From contig WFRY01000160.1 in the NCBI GenBank assembly GCA_015486315.1, positions 1 through 34,765 on the forward strand: a stretch of DNA of 34,765 nt, in the 5' to 3' direction. This DNA comes from Desulfobulbaceae bacterium (GTDB taxonomy: Bacteria; Desulfobacterota; Desulfobulbia; Desulfobulbales; Desulfobulbaceae). This document shows, one piece after another, positions 17,076-25,505 of the stretch (the stretch's first letter is position 1; each line of letters begins with the position of its first letter). Under the pieces are notes generated by a model. It was not told the DNA's origin. It saw only the letters and a program-made list of their open reading frames with translations, and did not search any database. The position numbers and the translations under genes were made by a program.

Positions 17076-17453
17076 TCAGCCATAGACCTTTGCAGGATCA
17101 AAAACCGGTTCCCCCTGTACTTCAAGTTCACCACTTACCACCCGGCGATAAAAGCAACTGCGATATCCCCTGTGACAGGCTGCGCCGCCTGACTGTTCAA
17201 CCTTGAACACCACGGTATCAAGATCACAATCAACAAATATGTCTTTAACCAGCTGTACATGGCCGGAAGATTCCCCCTTCAGCCACAGTTTATTGCGTGA
17301 CCGGCTCCAGTAATGGGCTTTTCCCGTGTCCAGGGTCATCTGCCAGGATTCCCTGTTAATGTAGGCAAGCATCAGCACCTCTCCGCTCTCCTTATCCTGG
17401 ACAATTGCCGGCAATAATCCATCGGCAGATTTAGCAAAATCAAGTTCAACCAT
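17076..17453 (-). CDS. hisI: Phosphoribosyl-AMP cyclohydrolase
   Basis: A single-domain HisI of 125 residues, without the HisE pyrophosphohydrolase domain found in fused forms. It opens the adenine ring of PR-AMP in histidine synthesis. The metal sites are visible: the Asp cluster in VDCDLDTV and the zinc cysteines in [23 protein letters not shown]-like [12 protein letters not shown] is also conserved. I prefer the ATG at 17453, with AGGAG 11 bases upstream; the track's GTG at 17465 overlaps the preceding gene's TGA by four bases but lacks a spaced ribosome site. Either way translation is tightly coupled to the upstream Cys-rich ORF. Confidence 0.94.
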   Translation of the reverse strand: MVELDFAKSADGLLPAIVQDKESGEVLMLAYINRESWQMTLDTGKAHYWSRSRNKLWLKGESSGHVQLVKDIFVDCDLDTVVFKVEQSGGAACHRGYRSCFYRRVVSGELEVQGEPVFDPAKVYG

Positions 17454-17461
17454 CTGAGCAG

Positions 17462-17644
17462 TCACTCCTTTTCCCGGCCTGAATTATTTTCCTTAATCAG
17501 TACATCCGTACTGTTACGTTTATTTTCCTTACCTGTAAAATCAATCAAACACGATGTCCTGAACCGGCAGTAATCAGCGGGATGTCTGCAGGCGGCCTGT
17601 TCCGAATCCATCTTTTCATGATATTTTGCACACTCAAGTTCCAT
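17462..17644 (-). CDS. Small Cys-rich protein coupled to hisI
   Basis: A 60-residue ORF with a strong GGAGGTG four bases before its ATG. Four cysteines (C5, C19, C26, C32) with His9 and His21 lie in the first half and could bind a metal; the second half is charged and probably disordered ([15 protein letters not shown]). Its stop lies within a few bases of the hisI start, so it heads the hisI-hisG-engB group. No family is recognised. A metal-related role for HisI, which uses zinc and magnesium, is a speculation from position only. Confidence 0.6.
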   Translation of the reverse strand: MELECAKYHEKMDSEQAACRHPADYCRFRTSCLIDFTGKENKRNSTDVLIKENNSGREKE

Positions 17645-17801
17645 AAAACACCTCCACCTGTAACGGAATTGTCACATTTAGGCCTTCAGGCATTCTTTGT
17701 CAAGCTCTGTGCCGGATATAATGGATAGTTGTCAAAGTAATATTATTTTTATAGAGTGGCAACGTTTGTTCATTTAACCAGAAATATTAAGAGGAATCAT
17801 C

Positions 17802-18242
17802 ATGTGTCCAGTCGCCTTAACAGATACAGTTACAATAAGCTATTCCGCAACCCTTGAAAATGGAGAGCTCATCGATAAAAGCCCGGAAGACAAGCCTGTT
17901 ACTCTTTCCATCGGTGGAGGAAAAATGTTCAAGGCCGTTGAAGCCTGCCTGTTCGGAATGGAGCCGGGAGAGTCCAGAAGCATCAATGTACAGCCTGAAG
18001 ATGCATATGGCTTTCATCTTGAAGAACTGGTTCAAAAGATCCCCCTTGCAGCATTCAAAGGAAAAATTGAACCAAAACCGGGGATGATTTTATCCTTAAA
18101 TATGGAAAAGGACGGAGAAACCCATAAAGTACCTGCAACGGTGCGCTCAGTAGATAACGACACAGTGACGGTGGACTATAATCATCCCCTTGCAGGGCAG
18201 ATAATCGTCTATAACGTTACCCTGTTATCTATTCACGACTGA
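17802..18242 (+). CDS. FKBP-type peptidyl-prolyl isomerase, SlyD-like
   Basis: A 146-residue SlyD-type FKBP. It should catalyse proline cis-trans isomerisation and act as a folding chaperone through the inserted IF domain. Family marks are TVTISYSATLENGELID at the N-terminus, LSIGGGKMFKAVEACLFGM, the conserved PEDAYG, and the returning strand HPLAGQIIVYNV. The His-rich metal-binding tail of E. coli SlyD is absent. AGAGGA lies six bases before the ATG. No signal peptide, so cytoplasmic. It is divergent from the hisI group, and a dispersed repeat begins at its stop codon. Confidence 0.9.
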   Translation: MCPVALTDTVTISYSATLENGELIDKSPEDKPVTLSIGGGKMFKAVEACLFGMEPGESRSINVQPEDAYGFHLEELVQKIPLAAFKGKIEPKPGMILSLNMEKDGETHKVPATVRSVDNDTVTVDYNHPLAGQIIVYNVTLLSIHD

Positions 18243-18291
18243 TTCCGAGCTGTTATCAAGTTAAGAGTGGAGTTAAATGAAGCGCTTACTT
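18242..18291. repeat. Dispersed repeat, half element (copy 2)
   Basis: Fifty bases starting at the last base of the slyD-like stop match 25414-25461 in 41 of 48 positions with two one-base gaps, ending in the shared arm TGAAGCGCTTACTT. The left arm seen at 25391 is missing or unrecognisable here. Confidence 0.7.
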
Positions 18292-18329
18292 ATTTTCCAA
18301 TTTGTCTTGTACAGGAAACCAGTGTAAGC

Positions 18330-18379
18330 CGTCACAGGCCTGTATTATGTGATACTACGTAATAACAGCCCCTGTGACG
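18330..18379. terminator. Long hairpin after the 67-residue protein gene, possible terminator
   Basis: CGTCACAGG (18330-18338) pairs perfectly with CCTGTGACG (18371-18379), and inner bases extend the pairing imperfectly. It lies two bases beyond the TAA of the minus-strand small gene. No T-run follows on either strand, so an mRNA-stabilising or Rho-assisted role is equally possible. Confidence 0.45.
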
Positions 18380-18380
18380 A

Positions 18381-18584
18381 TTACACGTCAGCAGCTCTTT
18401 CTTCCACAAAATAACAGAAACGATCCCAGGACACCTTGATCCCTGATACCGGGCAGCGAAGACCGACTTTCTTTTCATCAACTGCAGTAACGACCCAGTC
18501 GCCTTTACGGGGGCCGTCTTCAATATGCAGTTTCTGGCCGGGGATAAATGGATATCGTTTAAACAATAAAACCGTGTCGGTCAT
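18381..18584 (-). CDS. Small conserved-looking protein, function unknown
   Basis: A 67-residue protein with AGGAGGT four bases before the ATG, which makes it a confident gene. The sequence reads as a small beta-barrel: FKRYPFIPGQKLHIEDGPRK, GDWVVTAVDEKKVGLRCPV, VSWDRFCYFVEE. The alternation and the GDWVV/VGLRCP pattern recall small SH3-like barrels, but I cannot name a family. It stands alone between convergent and divergent plus-strand genes, with a long hairpin right after its stop. Confidence 0.7.
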   Translation of the reverse strand: MTDTVLLFKRYPFIPGQKLHIEDGPRKGDWVVTAVDEKKVGLRCPVSGIKVSWDRFCYFVEERAADV

Positions 18585-18724
18585 GGTAACCTCCTGTTAA
18601 AAGATAAGCGGGTACAAGAGTTGTCAGCATAATGAAATTTTACCATAACGTCAAAGCCCGTCCTTAACAGTATCGGCTTGCATGATAATTATATTTCATT
18701 TCCCTTTTCAGGCAGGGTAGACAA

Positions 18725-19144
18725 ATGGATGAGCCATCACAAAAAGATGAGAGCATCGATCCTTTCCGGCAACTGAACTTTATAGTCAAAACCCTGCGTG
18801 GCAGCCACGGCTGTCCATGGGACCGAAAACAGACACCGGAAACGCTGAAGAAATACCTGCTCGAAGAGGCGACCGAACTGGCCGAGGCCATTGACCAGGG
18901 AGATCCCGGCCATATCTGCGAGGAAGCCGGGGACCTTTATTTTATCCTGAGCCTGCTCACAACCATCTTTGAAGAAAAAAAAGAATTCACTGCAAATGAT
19001 GCGCTGAACAGTATCTGCGAAAAAATGATCCGCAGACATCCGCATGTATTTGATCAACAGTATGAAGGGGGTGAAGAAGACTTGAGAGCTCAATGGGAAC
19101 GAATTAAGCATGAAGAAAAGAAAATGCAAAATGAAAAACGATAG
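18725..19144 (+). CDS. mazG: MazG-family nucleotide pyrophosphohydrolase, single domain
   Basis: A 139-residue all-alpha NTP pyrophosphohydrolase, which hydrolyses NTPs or dNTPs to monophosphate and pyrophosphate. LRGSHGCPWDRKQT marks MazG, EEATELAEAI holds the E-x-x-E metal site and EEAGDLYF the E-x-x-D pair, followed by KMIRRHPHVF. E. coli MazG has two such domains (about 263 residues); here only one is present, as in several other bacteria. The TIM-barrel gene follows 30 bases later on the same strand. Confidence 0.9.
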   Translation: MDEPSQKDESIDPFRQLNFIVKTLRGSHGCPWDRKQTPETLKKYLLEEATELAEAIDQGDPGHICEEAGDLYFILSLLTTIFEEKKEFTANDALNSICEKMIRRHPHVFDQQYEGGEEDLRAQWERIKHEEKKMQNEKR

Positions 19145-19174
19145 AGTAAAGCGCTGATCAGGAATTATTATTTT

Positions 19175-19975
19175 ATGCAATTACTGCAATACTCCAGTAT
19201 CACTGAAAAATGTTTTATCAATGCGCCCTTTGATCAACTCAGAGATGGTGATCTTCTTGATCTGTTCATCTCAAACAGGCTGCAGCCGGAAATCGGATTG
19301 GAGGGCAGTTCCCTCTGGGACCTGAATCGTGCTGATTTCCAGAAAATTGCTGCTGTTTTCCAGGACAACGGTCTTGCCTGCACCCTGCATGCACCATTTT
19401 TTGACCTCTCGCCGGGCGGTTTCGATAAGCGGGTTGTGGAGATAACCCGTGAAAAACTCTTTCGGGCATTTAACCTGCTCCAGGTGTTTCAACCGCAATC
19501 CATTGTCTGCCATCTCGGTTTTGAAGAAAACAAGCATTGGGGTAAATTTGACCGATGGCTGGCAACAGCTCTGGAAACGTGGCAGCACCTCCTTGAAATA
19601 GCTGATCAGTACAACACACAGGTTATGTTTGAGAACACCTATGAAACCTCACCCGAGGTGCATAAAATTCTTTTTGAACAATTAGATGCCCCGCATCTCG
19701 GCTTCTGCATGGATACCGGTCATCTGACAGCCTTTGCTCATACAGGCTGGCAGCCGTGGCTGGAAAAACTCTCTTCCCGGCTCGGCCAACTGCATCTGCA
19801 CGATAACAATGGACAAGGTGACAACCACCTGGCACTGGGCCTGGGAACATTTAATTTTCAGAACCTGTTTACATTCCTCAACACCTCCCCTCTTCCCCTA
19901 ATCACCCTTGAACCGCACTCCAAAGAAGATCTCAAGCAATCCCTGGAGTATATCCGGCAAGTTGGTCTTTTTTAA
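19175..19975 (+). CDS. TIM-barrel sugar phosphate isomerase/epimerase-like protein
   Basis: A 266-residue xylose-isomerase-like (AP endonuclease 2 family) barrel. Metal-ligand strands are visible: LHAPFFDLSPG, FENTYETSP with the Glu, CMDTGHLTAFAH with Asp and His, and LHLHDNNGQGDNH with further His/Asp, and a late TLEPH. This family includes sugar epimerases, isomerases and endonuclease IV; the set of ligands fits a divalent-metal enzyme, but the substrate is not deducible. AGGAAT lies upstream of the ATG. It is probably co-transcribed with mazG, 30 bases upstream. Confidence 0.85.
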   Translation: MQLLQYSSITEKCFINAPFDQLRDGDLLDLFISNRLQPEIGLEGSSLWDLNRADFQKIAAVFQDNGLACTLHAPFFDLSPGGFDKRVVEITREKLFRAFNLLQVFQPQSIVCHLGFEENKHWGKFDRWLATALETWQHLLEIADQYNTQVMFENTYETSPEVHKILFEQLDAPHLGFCMDTGHLTAFAHTGWQPWLEKLSSRLGQLHLHDNNGQGDNHLALGLGTFNFQNLFTFLNTSPLPLITLEPHSKEDLKQSLEYIRQVGLF

Positions 19976-20174
19976 TAAGGAATTGCCCGGAAATAAGTTG
20001 GAAAATTCTGCTCTCAGGATTCAGTTTATTTTTCGGACAACTCCTCCGTTTTGCTGTATGAGCCTTCCCCTGTTGGCCTTGCCAACTGCAGGATTTAAGT
20101 GTAAAGTGTTTGAGATGAAATTATCTCCCTGACGCCATATAACACCTTAATATTAATATAATTATATAATCAGC

Positions 20175-21110
20175 ATGAGAATAAAATATTTTTTTACCCT
20201 CTTCATAGCCATCGCCGTCAGCGGCTGCGGAACAACAAACGTAAACAAGCTGGTCGCACAAAAGGGGGCTGAACAACTTACTCCGGACCAGGTGTTATCT
20301 CTTGTCGAAGGGAACACCCTGCGACTGAGCGGCTATGACACAGAAGCATACCTGTACATGGACCGTTCCGGCAGGGTATTTGCTATTGATACCTATAATA
20401 ACAAAGACCTGGGCCAGTGGGACGTCAGTGATCTTGGTGAATTCTGTATCCGCATGCAGAACTGGTGGTACGCTGACCTGAGCTGCTACATGATGTATCA
20501 GGTTGGTGACAACTACAAGTTGACCACGGATGATGGTCTTATCAAATATTCGGCAAACCAGTATCCGGGTGATTATAAAAACAGCTATTATGCCGTTAAC
20601 CGGGGGAAAAAGAGCTACCGAAAATCAATGCGCTCCGGTGAAGAAGTTGCTGCTGTAGATACTCCGCCCACTGTTGAAACCACCCCGGAACCGACTCCTG
20701 TTGCAGCAGAAAAACCAATTACCGAAGAAAATACCTACAAGATCTCGCAGGAAGACAAGGATCTCCGTACTACTGTTAAATGGATGGCCCGTGACTGTCC
20801 GGGCTGTAATCTTTCCCGGACAAACCTGAAAAAAGCAGATCTTGTCGGCGCAAAACTCGCCGGTGCCGATCTAAGTGGCTCCAACCTCCGCATGGCTAAC
20901 CTGCGCCGGGCCGATCTTGAGGGAGCAAACCTGGAAGATACGATTCTGGCTTACTGCAACATGCCCGGGGCCAACTTACAAAATGCCAACTTGAGAGGTG
21001 CAGACCTTAAGGGGGCCAATCTTATTCGCGCCGACCTGACAGGCGCGGACCTCTCCGGTGCAAACCTGGAAGGTGCCCTGCTTGACGGTGTCAAGGGTTT
21101 AAATAGATAA
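20175..21110 (+). CDS. Lipoprotein with C-terminal pentapeptide repeats
   Basis: A 311-residue protein. MRIKYFFTLFIAIAVSGC is a lipoprotein signal with the lipid Cys at residue 18. Residues about 30-150 are a globular, Trp/Tyr-rich domain (CIRMQNWWYADLSCY) that I cannot name. A Pro/Thr/Glu linker (about 165-195) follows, then a WMARDCPGCNLS element and some 15 pentapeptide repeats of the A(D/N)LxG type (ADLSGSNLRMANL, GADLKGANL), which fold into a right-handed quadrilateral beta-helix. The extreme end is LDGVKGLNR. No Shine-Dalgarno site is seen: the ATG follows TATATAATCAGC, so translation initiation may be unusual. Membrane anchored, probably facing the periplasm. Function unknown. Confidence 0.85.
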   Translation: MRIKYFFTLFIAIAVSGCGTTNVNKLVAQKGAEQLTPDQVLSLVEGNTLRLSGYDTEAYLYMDRSGRVFAIDTYNNKDLGQWDVSDLGEFCIRMQNWWYADLSCYMMYQVGDNYKLTTDDGLIKYSANQYPGDYKNSYYAVNRGKKSYRKSMRSGEEVAAVDTPPTVETTPEPTPVAAEKPITEENTYKISQEDKDLRTTVKWMARDCPGCNLSRTNLKKADLVGAKLAGADLSGSNLRMANLRRADLEGANLEDTILAYCNMPGANLQNANLRGADLKGANLIRADLTGADLSGANLEGALLDGVKGLNR

Positions 21111-21224
21111 TACTTTCCAGTTTTCGTACCTGGTATACAAATTACACATTGATAATGTCTCTTTTGCGGTAGATTGCCGGGAATGAGGCATTATCCCCAC
21201 CTTAATTTTACCTGAAAAAAAATC

Positions 21225-24200
21225 ATGTCAGCTCCCTTTGTTCACCTGCATGTCCATACCCAATACTCCATGCTCGACGGGGCTATTCGTTTAGACGACC
21301 TGATCAGCAAAAGTCGGGAATACGACATGGACGCCGTCGCCGTAACCGACCACGGGGCCATGTATGGGGCATTGGAATTTTATACCAAGGCTAAAAAAGC
21401 CGGGATCAAACCGCTGGTCGGTTGTGAATTTTATATCTCTGAAACAGATCATCTGACCCATGACAAAACAGCCGGCCACAACTTTCACATTGTGCTGCTG
21501 GCCATGAACAGGGCAGGTTATCAAAACCTGATGAAACTGGCCACCATTGCCCAGACAGAAGGCTTTTATTACCGCCCGCGCATTGATCAGAAGGTCCTGT
21601 TTGAGCATCAGGAGGGATTACTTGCCTTAACGGCCTGTCTCCATGGCCAGATCCCCTGGCTGATTACCCATGGTAATATGGAGGGGGCCAGAAAAAAAGC
21701 CCTTGAACTCCAGCAGGTTTTTGGTGACCGTCTCTACTTTGAGATCCAGGAAAATGGTATTGACGAACAGAAAGTTGCCAATGAAGGGCTGATGGAACTG
21801 GGCAGGGAACTGGGCATCAAACTTGTGGCCACCAATGACTGCCATTATCTCAACCGGGACGAATCCTATGCCCATGAGGTCTTACTCTGTATCCAGACCG
21901 GCCGGACTATTACCGATCCCAAGCGGTTTCGTTTTTCAACCGATGAGCTGTACTTCAAATCACCGGAGGAAATGGCCGACCAGTTCAGCTACTGTCCGGA
22001 AGCGCTGACAAATACCCTTGAGGTTGCAGAACGCTGCAACCTGGAACTTGAATTCAAGGATCATCACTTTCCCATCTTTCCGGTACCGGAAGGCGAGTCC
22101 CTGGAAACCCTGTTTGAAAAAGGCTGCTGGGACGGGTTGGAGGAACGGATTGCCCACCTGCGTGAACTGCAGGAGGTCGGCCCGGAACTGGAACAGCAAT
22201 ACCGTGACCGGTTGACCATGGAGATCGGTATTATTCAGGAGATGGGTTTTTCCGGCTATTTTCTCATCGTAGCCGACTTTATCAACTGGGCTAAATCAAA
22301 ACAGATTCCGGTTGGTCCGGGCCGTGGTTCCGGCGCAGGCAGCCTGGCAGCCTTCTGTATGTCGATTACCGATATTGATCCCATTCCCTACGGCCTGATC
22401 TTTGAACGGTTTCTCAATGTTGAGCGGATGTCCATGCCCGACTTTGATGTGGATTTCTGCAAAGAACGGCGCGATGAGGTCATTGACTATGTCCGCAAAC
22501 GCTACGGCGGCGATACACATGTGGCCCAGATTGTTGCCTACGGGACCATGAAGGCCAGGGCAGTGCTGCGCGACGTGGGCCGGGTGCTGGAAGTCCCCCT
22601 GCCCGTGGTGGACCGCATTGCCAAGTTAGTCCCGGATGAGCTGAAAATCACATTGAACAAGGCCATTGACAAGGAACCCCGCCTGCGCGAGGCCATGAAG
22701 CAGGATGATGTGCGTGAACTGCTCACCGTGGCCAAAACACTTGAAGGGTTGTCCCGCCATAAATCTACCCATGCCGCCGGTGTGGTCGTCTCGCCCAAAC
22801 CCATGGTGGAATATCTGCCGCTCTGCGTTGGACCAAACAAGGAGGTCCTGACCCAGTATGCCATGAAGTACACCGAGATGACCGGACTCATAAAGTTTGA
22901 TTTTCTTGGTCTGAAAACGCTCACGGTTATTGACCGGGCCTTAAAGCTTATTGAGCAGGAGATCGGTTCCTGGCTTGATTTGAGTAAAATCCCCATGGAT
23001 GACCTCAAGACCTATGACCTGCTCTGCAAAGGCAACAGTCTTGGTGTTTTTCAGCTGGAAAGTGACGGCATGCGTGAGCTGTTGATTAAAATGGCACCTG
23101 AGCAGTTCTCGGATCTCATTGCCCTGGTCGCCCTGTACCGCCCAGGACCACTTGACTCCGGCATGGTGGACCAGTTTGTCGAGACCAAGCATGGCCGCCG
23201 TCCGCCTGAGTACCCGCTGCCCCAGATTCAGGACGTACTGGAAGAGACCTACGGGGTTATTGTCTACCAGGAGCAGGTTATGAAAATAGCCAATATCCTG
23301 GCCTCCTACAGTCTGGGTGACGCGGATATCCTGCGCCGGGCCATGGGCAAGAAAATTCCCGAGGTCATGGAAGAGGAGCGGGCAAAGTTCATGGCAGGTG
23401 CGCGGGGAAACGATATTCCCGAGGACAAGGCAACCTATGTCTTTGACCTGATGGCCAAGTTTGCAGGCTATGGTTTTAACAAATCCCATTCTGCGGCCTA
23501 TGCCCTGATTGCCTACCAGACCGCTTATCTAAAGGCACATTACCCGGCTCAGTTCCTGGCTGCTCTGCTCTCCTGCGATGTGGACAACACCGACAAGGTT
23601 GTCAAGTATTTCAACGAATGCAAGCAGATGGACATTGATGTCCTGCCGCCGGATATCAATGAATCAGACCATGACTTTACGGTCATAAAAAATCTTATCC
23701 GTTTTGGTCTGGCAGCAGTCAAAAATGTGGGTGGAGCCGCCCTTGATTCAATCATTGAAGAGCGGACAGACAACGGCATGTATACCTCTCTGGCTGATTT
23801 TTGCGGTCGCATCGACTCCAGCCGGGTGAACCGCAAGGTCATTGAGAGTTTAATCAAGGCCGGTGCCTTTGACTCCATGAAGGTCAAACGTTCGCAGCTC
23901 ACAGCCGTACTTGACGAAGCACTTGAACGGGCAAAAGCGGTCCAGCGTGATCGGTTGAGTGGTCAGATGAGCCTGTTCGCCCTGGCTGGTGATCAGGCCG
24001 GCAAGGATGAGACAGAACTGCAGTTCCCCGATATTGCGGAGTGGCCGGAACTGACAAAACTGGCCTATGAAAAAGAGACTGTCGGCTTTTTTCTTACCGG
24101 CCATCCCCTGGAAGGTGTGTGGGATGAGATCAGGATGGTTGCGGATCTTGAAATATCAGTTCTTGACAACTGCCGCGAAGGTCAGATCGTCAGGGTTGCC

Positions 24201-24740
24201 GGACTAATCCAGAACTATAAAGAGCATAAATCAAAAAAAGGTGACCGGATGGCCTTTACCGTGCTCGAAGATATGAGTTCATCCATTGAGGTCATTGTTT
24301 TTCCCAGTACCTTTGCCCGGTGTTCCGAACTCCTGGGCAGTGACATCCCCCTGGTCGTGCTGGGTACCATTCAGCTGGGTGAACGAGGGGCAAAGATTAT
24401 TGCCGAGACCATTGATCCTCTGGACAAGGCTCTGGAGAAATACACTGAGAATACGGTGATAAAGCTGCCTGCACGCAACACTATGCGCCGGCAGCTGGAG
24501 CAGCTTAAAGATTTGCTCTACCAGTTCCATGGTCCAAGCCCGGTTAAGCTGACCCTTCATTATGACGGGCGCGGTGAAGTGGATATCGAGATGCTCAAAG
24601 ATCTAACGGTTCGTCCCTGTCCGGAATTTTTCAGCGAGGTTAAAAGATCCTTTGGTCCCGGAACCCTGTCAGTACAGATGAAGCAGGCGGAAATCAAGCG
24701 GAAGCAGAAAAAAGGGTATGGCAGAAAAACAACGCATTGA
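21225..24740 (+). CDS. dnaE: DNA polymerase III alpha subunit
   Basis: The 1171-residue replicative polymerase. An N-terminal PHP domain (VHLHVHTQYSMLDG) opens the protein. The palm carries the catalytic aspartates in MPDFDVDFC and the third in FDFLGLKTL, with GPGRGSGAGSL and ALYRPGPLDSGM nearby; KSHSAAYA marks the later beta-binding region. The OB-fold (VRVAGLIQNYKEHKSKKGD) lies near residues 990-1030. The tail is basic (KRKQKKGYGRK). A weak site precedes the ATG. It is a normal-length class DnaE1 protein, complete, and expected to be essential. It follows the pentapeptide lipoprotein by 114 bases. Confidence 0.97.
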   Translation: MSAPFVHLHVHTQYSMLDGAIRLDDLISKSREYDMDAVAVTDHGAMYGALEFYTKAKKAGIKPLVGCEFYISETDHLTHDKTAGHNFHIVLLAMNRAGYQNLMKLATIAQTEGFYYRPRIDQKVLFEHQEGLLALTACLHGQIPWLITHGNMEGARKKALELQQVFGDRLYFEIQENGIDEQKVANEGLMELGRELGIKLVATNDCHYLNRDESYAHEVLLCIQTGRTITDPKRFRFSTDELYFKSPEEMADQFSYCPEALTNTLEVAERCNLELEFKDHHFPIFPVPEGESLETLFEKGCWDGLEERIAHLRELQEVGPELEQQYRDRLTMEIGIIQEMGFSGYFLIVADFINWAKSKQIPVGPGRGSGAGSLAAFCMSITDIDPIPYGLIFERFLNVERMSMPDFDVDFCKERRDEVIDYVRKRYGGDTHVAQIVAYGTMKARAVLRDVGRVLEVPLPVVDRIAKLVPDELKITLNKAIDKEPRLREAMKQDDVRELLTVAKTLEGLSRHKSTHAAGVVVSPKPMVEYLPLCVGPNKEVLTQYAMKYTEMTGLIKFDFLGLKTLTVIDRALKLIEQEIGSWLDLSKIPMDDLKTYDLLCKGNSLGVFQLESDGMRELLIKMAPEQFSDLIALVALYRPGPLDSGMVDQFVETKHGRRPPEYPLPQIQDVLEETYGVIVYQEQVMKIANILASYSLGDADILRRAMGKKIPEVMEEERAKFMAGARGNDIPEDKATYVFDLMAKFAGYGFNKSHSAAYALIAYQTAYLKAHYPAQFLAALLSCDVDNTDKVVKYFNECKQMDIDVLPPDINESDHDFTVIKNLIRFGLAAVKNVGGAALDSIIEERTDNGMYTSLADFCGRIDSSRVNRKVIESLIKAGAFDSMKVKRSQLTAVLDEALERAKAVQRDRLSGQMSLFALAGDQAGKDETELQFPDIAEWPELTKLAYEKETVGFFLTGHPLEGVWDEIRMVADLEISVLDNCREGQIVRVAGLIQNYKEHKSKKGDRMAFTVLEDMSSSIEVIVFPSTFARCSELLGSDIPLVVLGTIQLGERGAKIIAETIDPLDKALEKYTENTVIKLPARNTMRRQLEQLKDLLYQFHGPSPVKLTLHYDGRGEVDIEMLKDLTVRPCPEFFSEVKRSFGPGTLSVQMKQAEIKRKQKKGYGRKTTH

Positions 24741-24767
24741 GCGGGATAACAGGCTGTCAAGATCCAT

Positions 24768-24806
24768 TATTGGAGCAGGCAGGGGAAAATCTGCGCTGCT
24801 CCAATA
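24768..24806. repeat. Hairpin between dnaE and the zinc-ribbon gene
   Basis: TATTGGAGCAG and CTGCTCCAATA pair perfectly over 11 bases, and an inner CAG/CTG adds three. It lies between convergent genes, 28 bases after the dnaE stop. No T-run on either strand, so it is either a Rho-type or stabilising structure rather than a classic terminator. Confidence 0.55.
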
Positions 24807-24821
24807 GAGTAACCGGGGATT

Positions 24822-25349
24822 TCAGGCAAAGCACAGTCCACAGTCCGGACATTCCGCCTGGGTGGTAGGAAAACTGCAGCCGCAGGCCGGGCAGGTTGCG
24901 TTTTCAGCAGCAGTGTTGAACACGGCACCGGCATAGGTTGTGTCATGGTCTTCCAGTGCCGTTGAGCGTACATGCTCCCGGGCAAGGATTGCCAGCACAT
25001 CCTGCACATCCGACATTCGTACCTGCAGCAGCAGGTCCGTCCCGCAGCATCCCTGGCCGCACCCGCCTTCATCAGCGACAGCCAGCGACGGAATCCCCTC
25101 TCGCTCCAGCAGGATCTGCAGTTCTTTCATCTGGATGACCGGCCCTTTTCTGATGTTCACCATCTCATCATCCGGGCTCAACTCCATACTCCGATTTGCC
25201 TTTTTCTGCTGTTTCTGTTTCTCAAGTTCCAGCATTTGCGTACCGGTGAGCAGTTCAATTTCACAGGTGGCACAGGTGGTAATCTCGGCCCGATACTCAT
25301 CATTACAGCGCGGGCAATATTTAAGTTCAGGGTCAATAATAGTATTCAT
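24822..25349 (-). CDS. Protein with zinc ribbons at both ends and a DUF2007-like centre
   Basis: A 175-residue protein. The N-terminal YCPRCNDEY with CATCEIE and the C-terminal TCPACGCSF with CPDCGLCF are each classic Cys4 zinc ribbons. Between them VIQMKELQILLEREGIPSLAVAD and LLLQVRMSDVQDVLAILARE resemble the putative signal-transducing DUF2007 fold, interrupted by a Cys-rich loop GGCGQGCCG. Its likely role is regulation or protein binding, not known. It ends the pepN-acyltransferase group, 157 bases after the acyltransferase with a repeat element between them. Confidence 0.7.
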   Translation of the reverse strand: MNTIIDPELKYCPRCNDEYRAEITTCATCEIELLTGTQMLELEKQKQQKKANRSMELSPDDEMVNIRKGPVIQMKELQILLEREGIPSLAVADEGGCGQGCCGTDLLLQVRMSDVQDVLAILAREHVRSTALEDHDTTYAGAVFNTAAENATCPACGCSFPTTQAECPDCGLCFA

Positions 25350-25390
25350 AATAAATAGACGATATTGGGTTTAAAGTTACAGTTTTTCTT

Positions 25391-25461
25391 GTAAGCGTTT
25401 CATGAACGCCTACATTCCGAGGTGCTATCTGTCAAGAGTGTAGTTCATGAAGCACTTACTT
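25391..25461. repeat. Dispersed repeat, complete copy with inverted arms (copy 3)
   Basis: GTAAGCGTTTCATGAACGCC (25391-25410) is matched in inverted form by GTAGTTCATGAAGCACTTAC (25440-25459), 16 of 20 bases, around a 29-base loop. The right part matches the half element at 18242, and the left arm matches the solo arm at 5593. Confidence 0.7.
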
Positions 25462-25505
25462 TTTCTGGTCGGTATTCAGAATTTAATTCTAATGCAGGTT
25501 TGGGG

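Noticed and set aside
17719-17760. Possible promoter before the slyD-like gene (TTGTCA and TATAGA)
   Set aside because: The spacer is only 15 bases in AT-rich sequence, so the match is not convincing.
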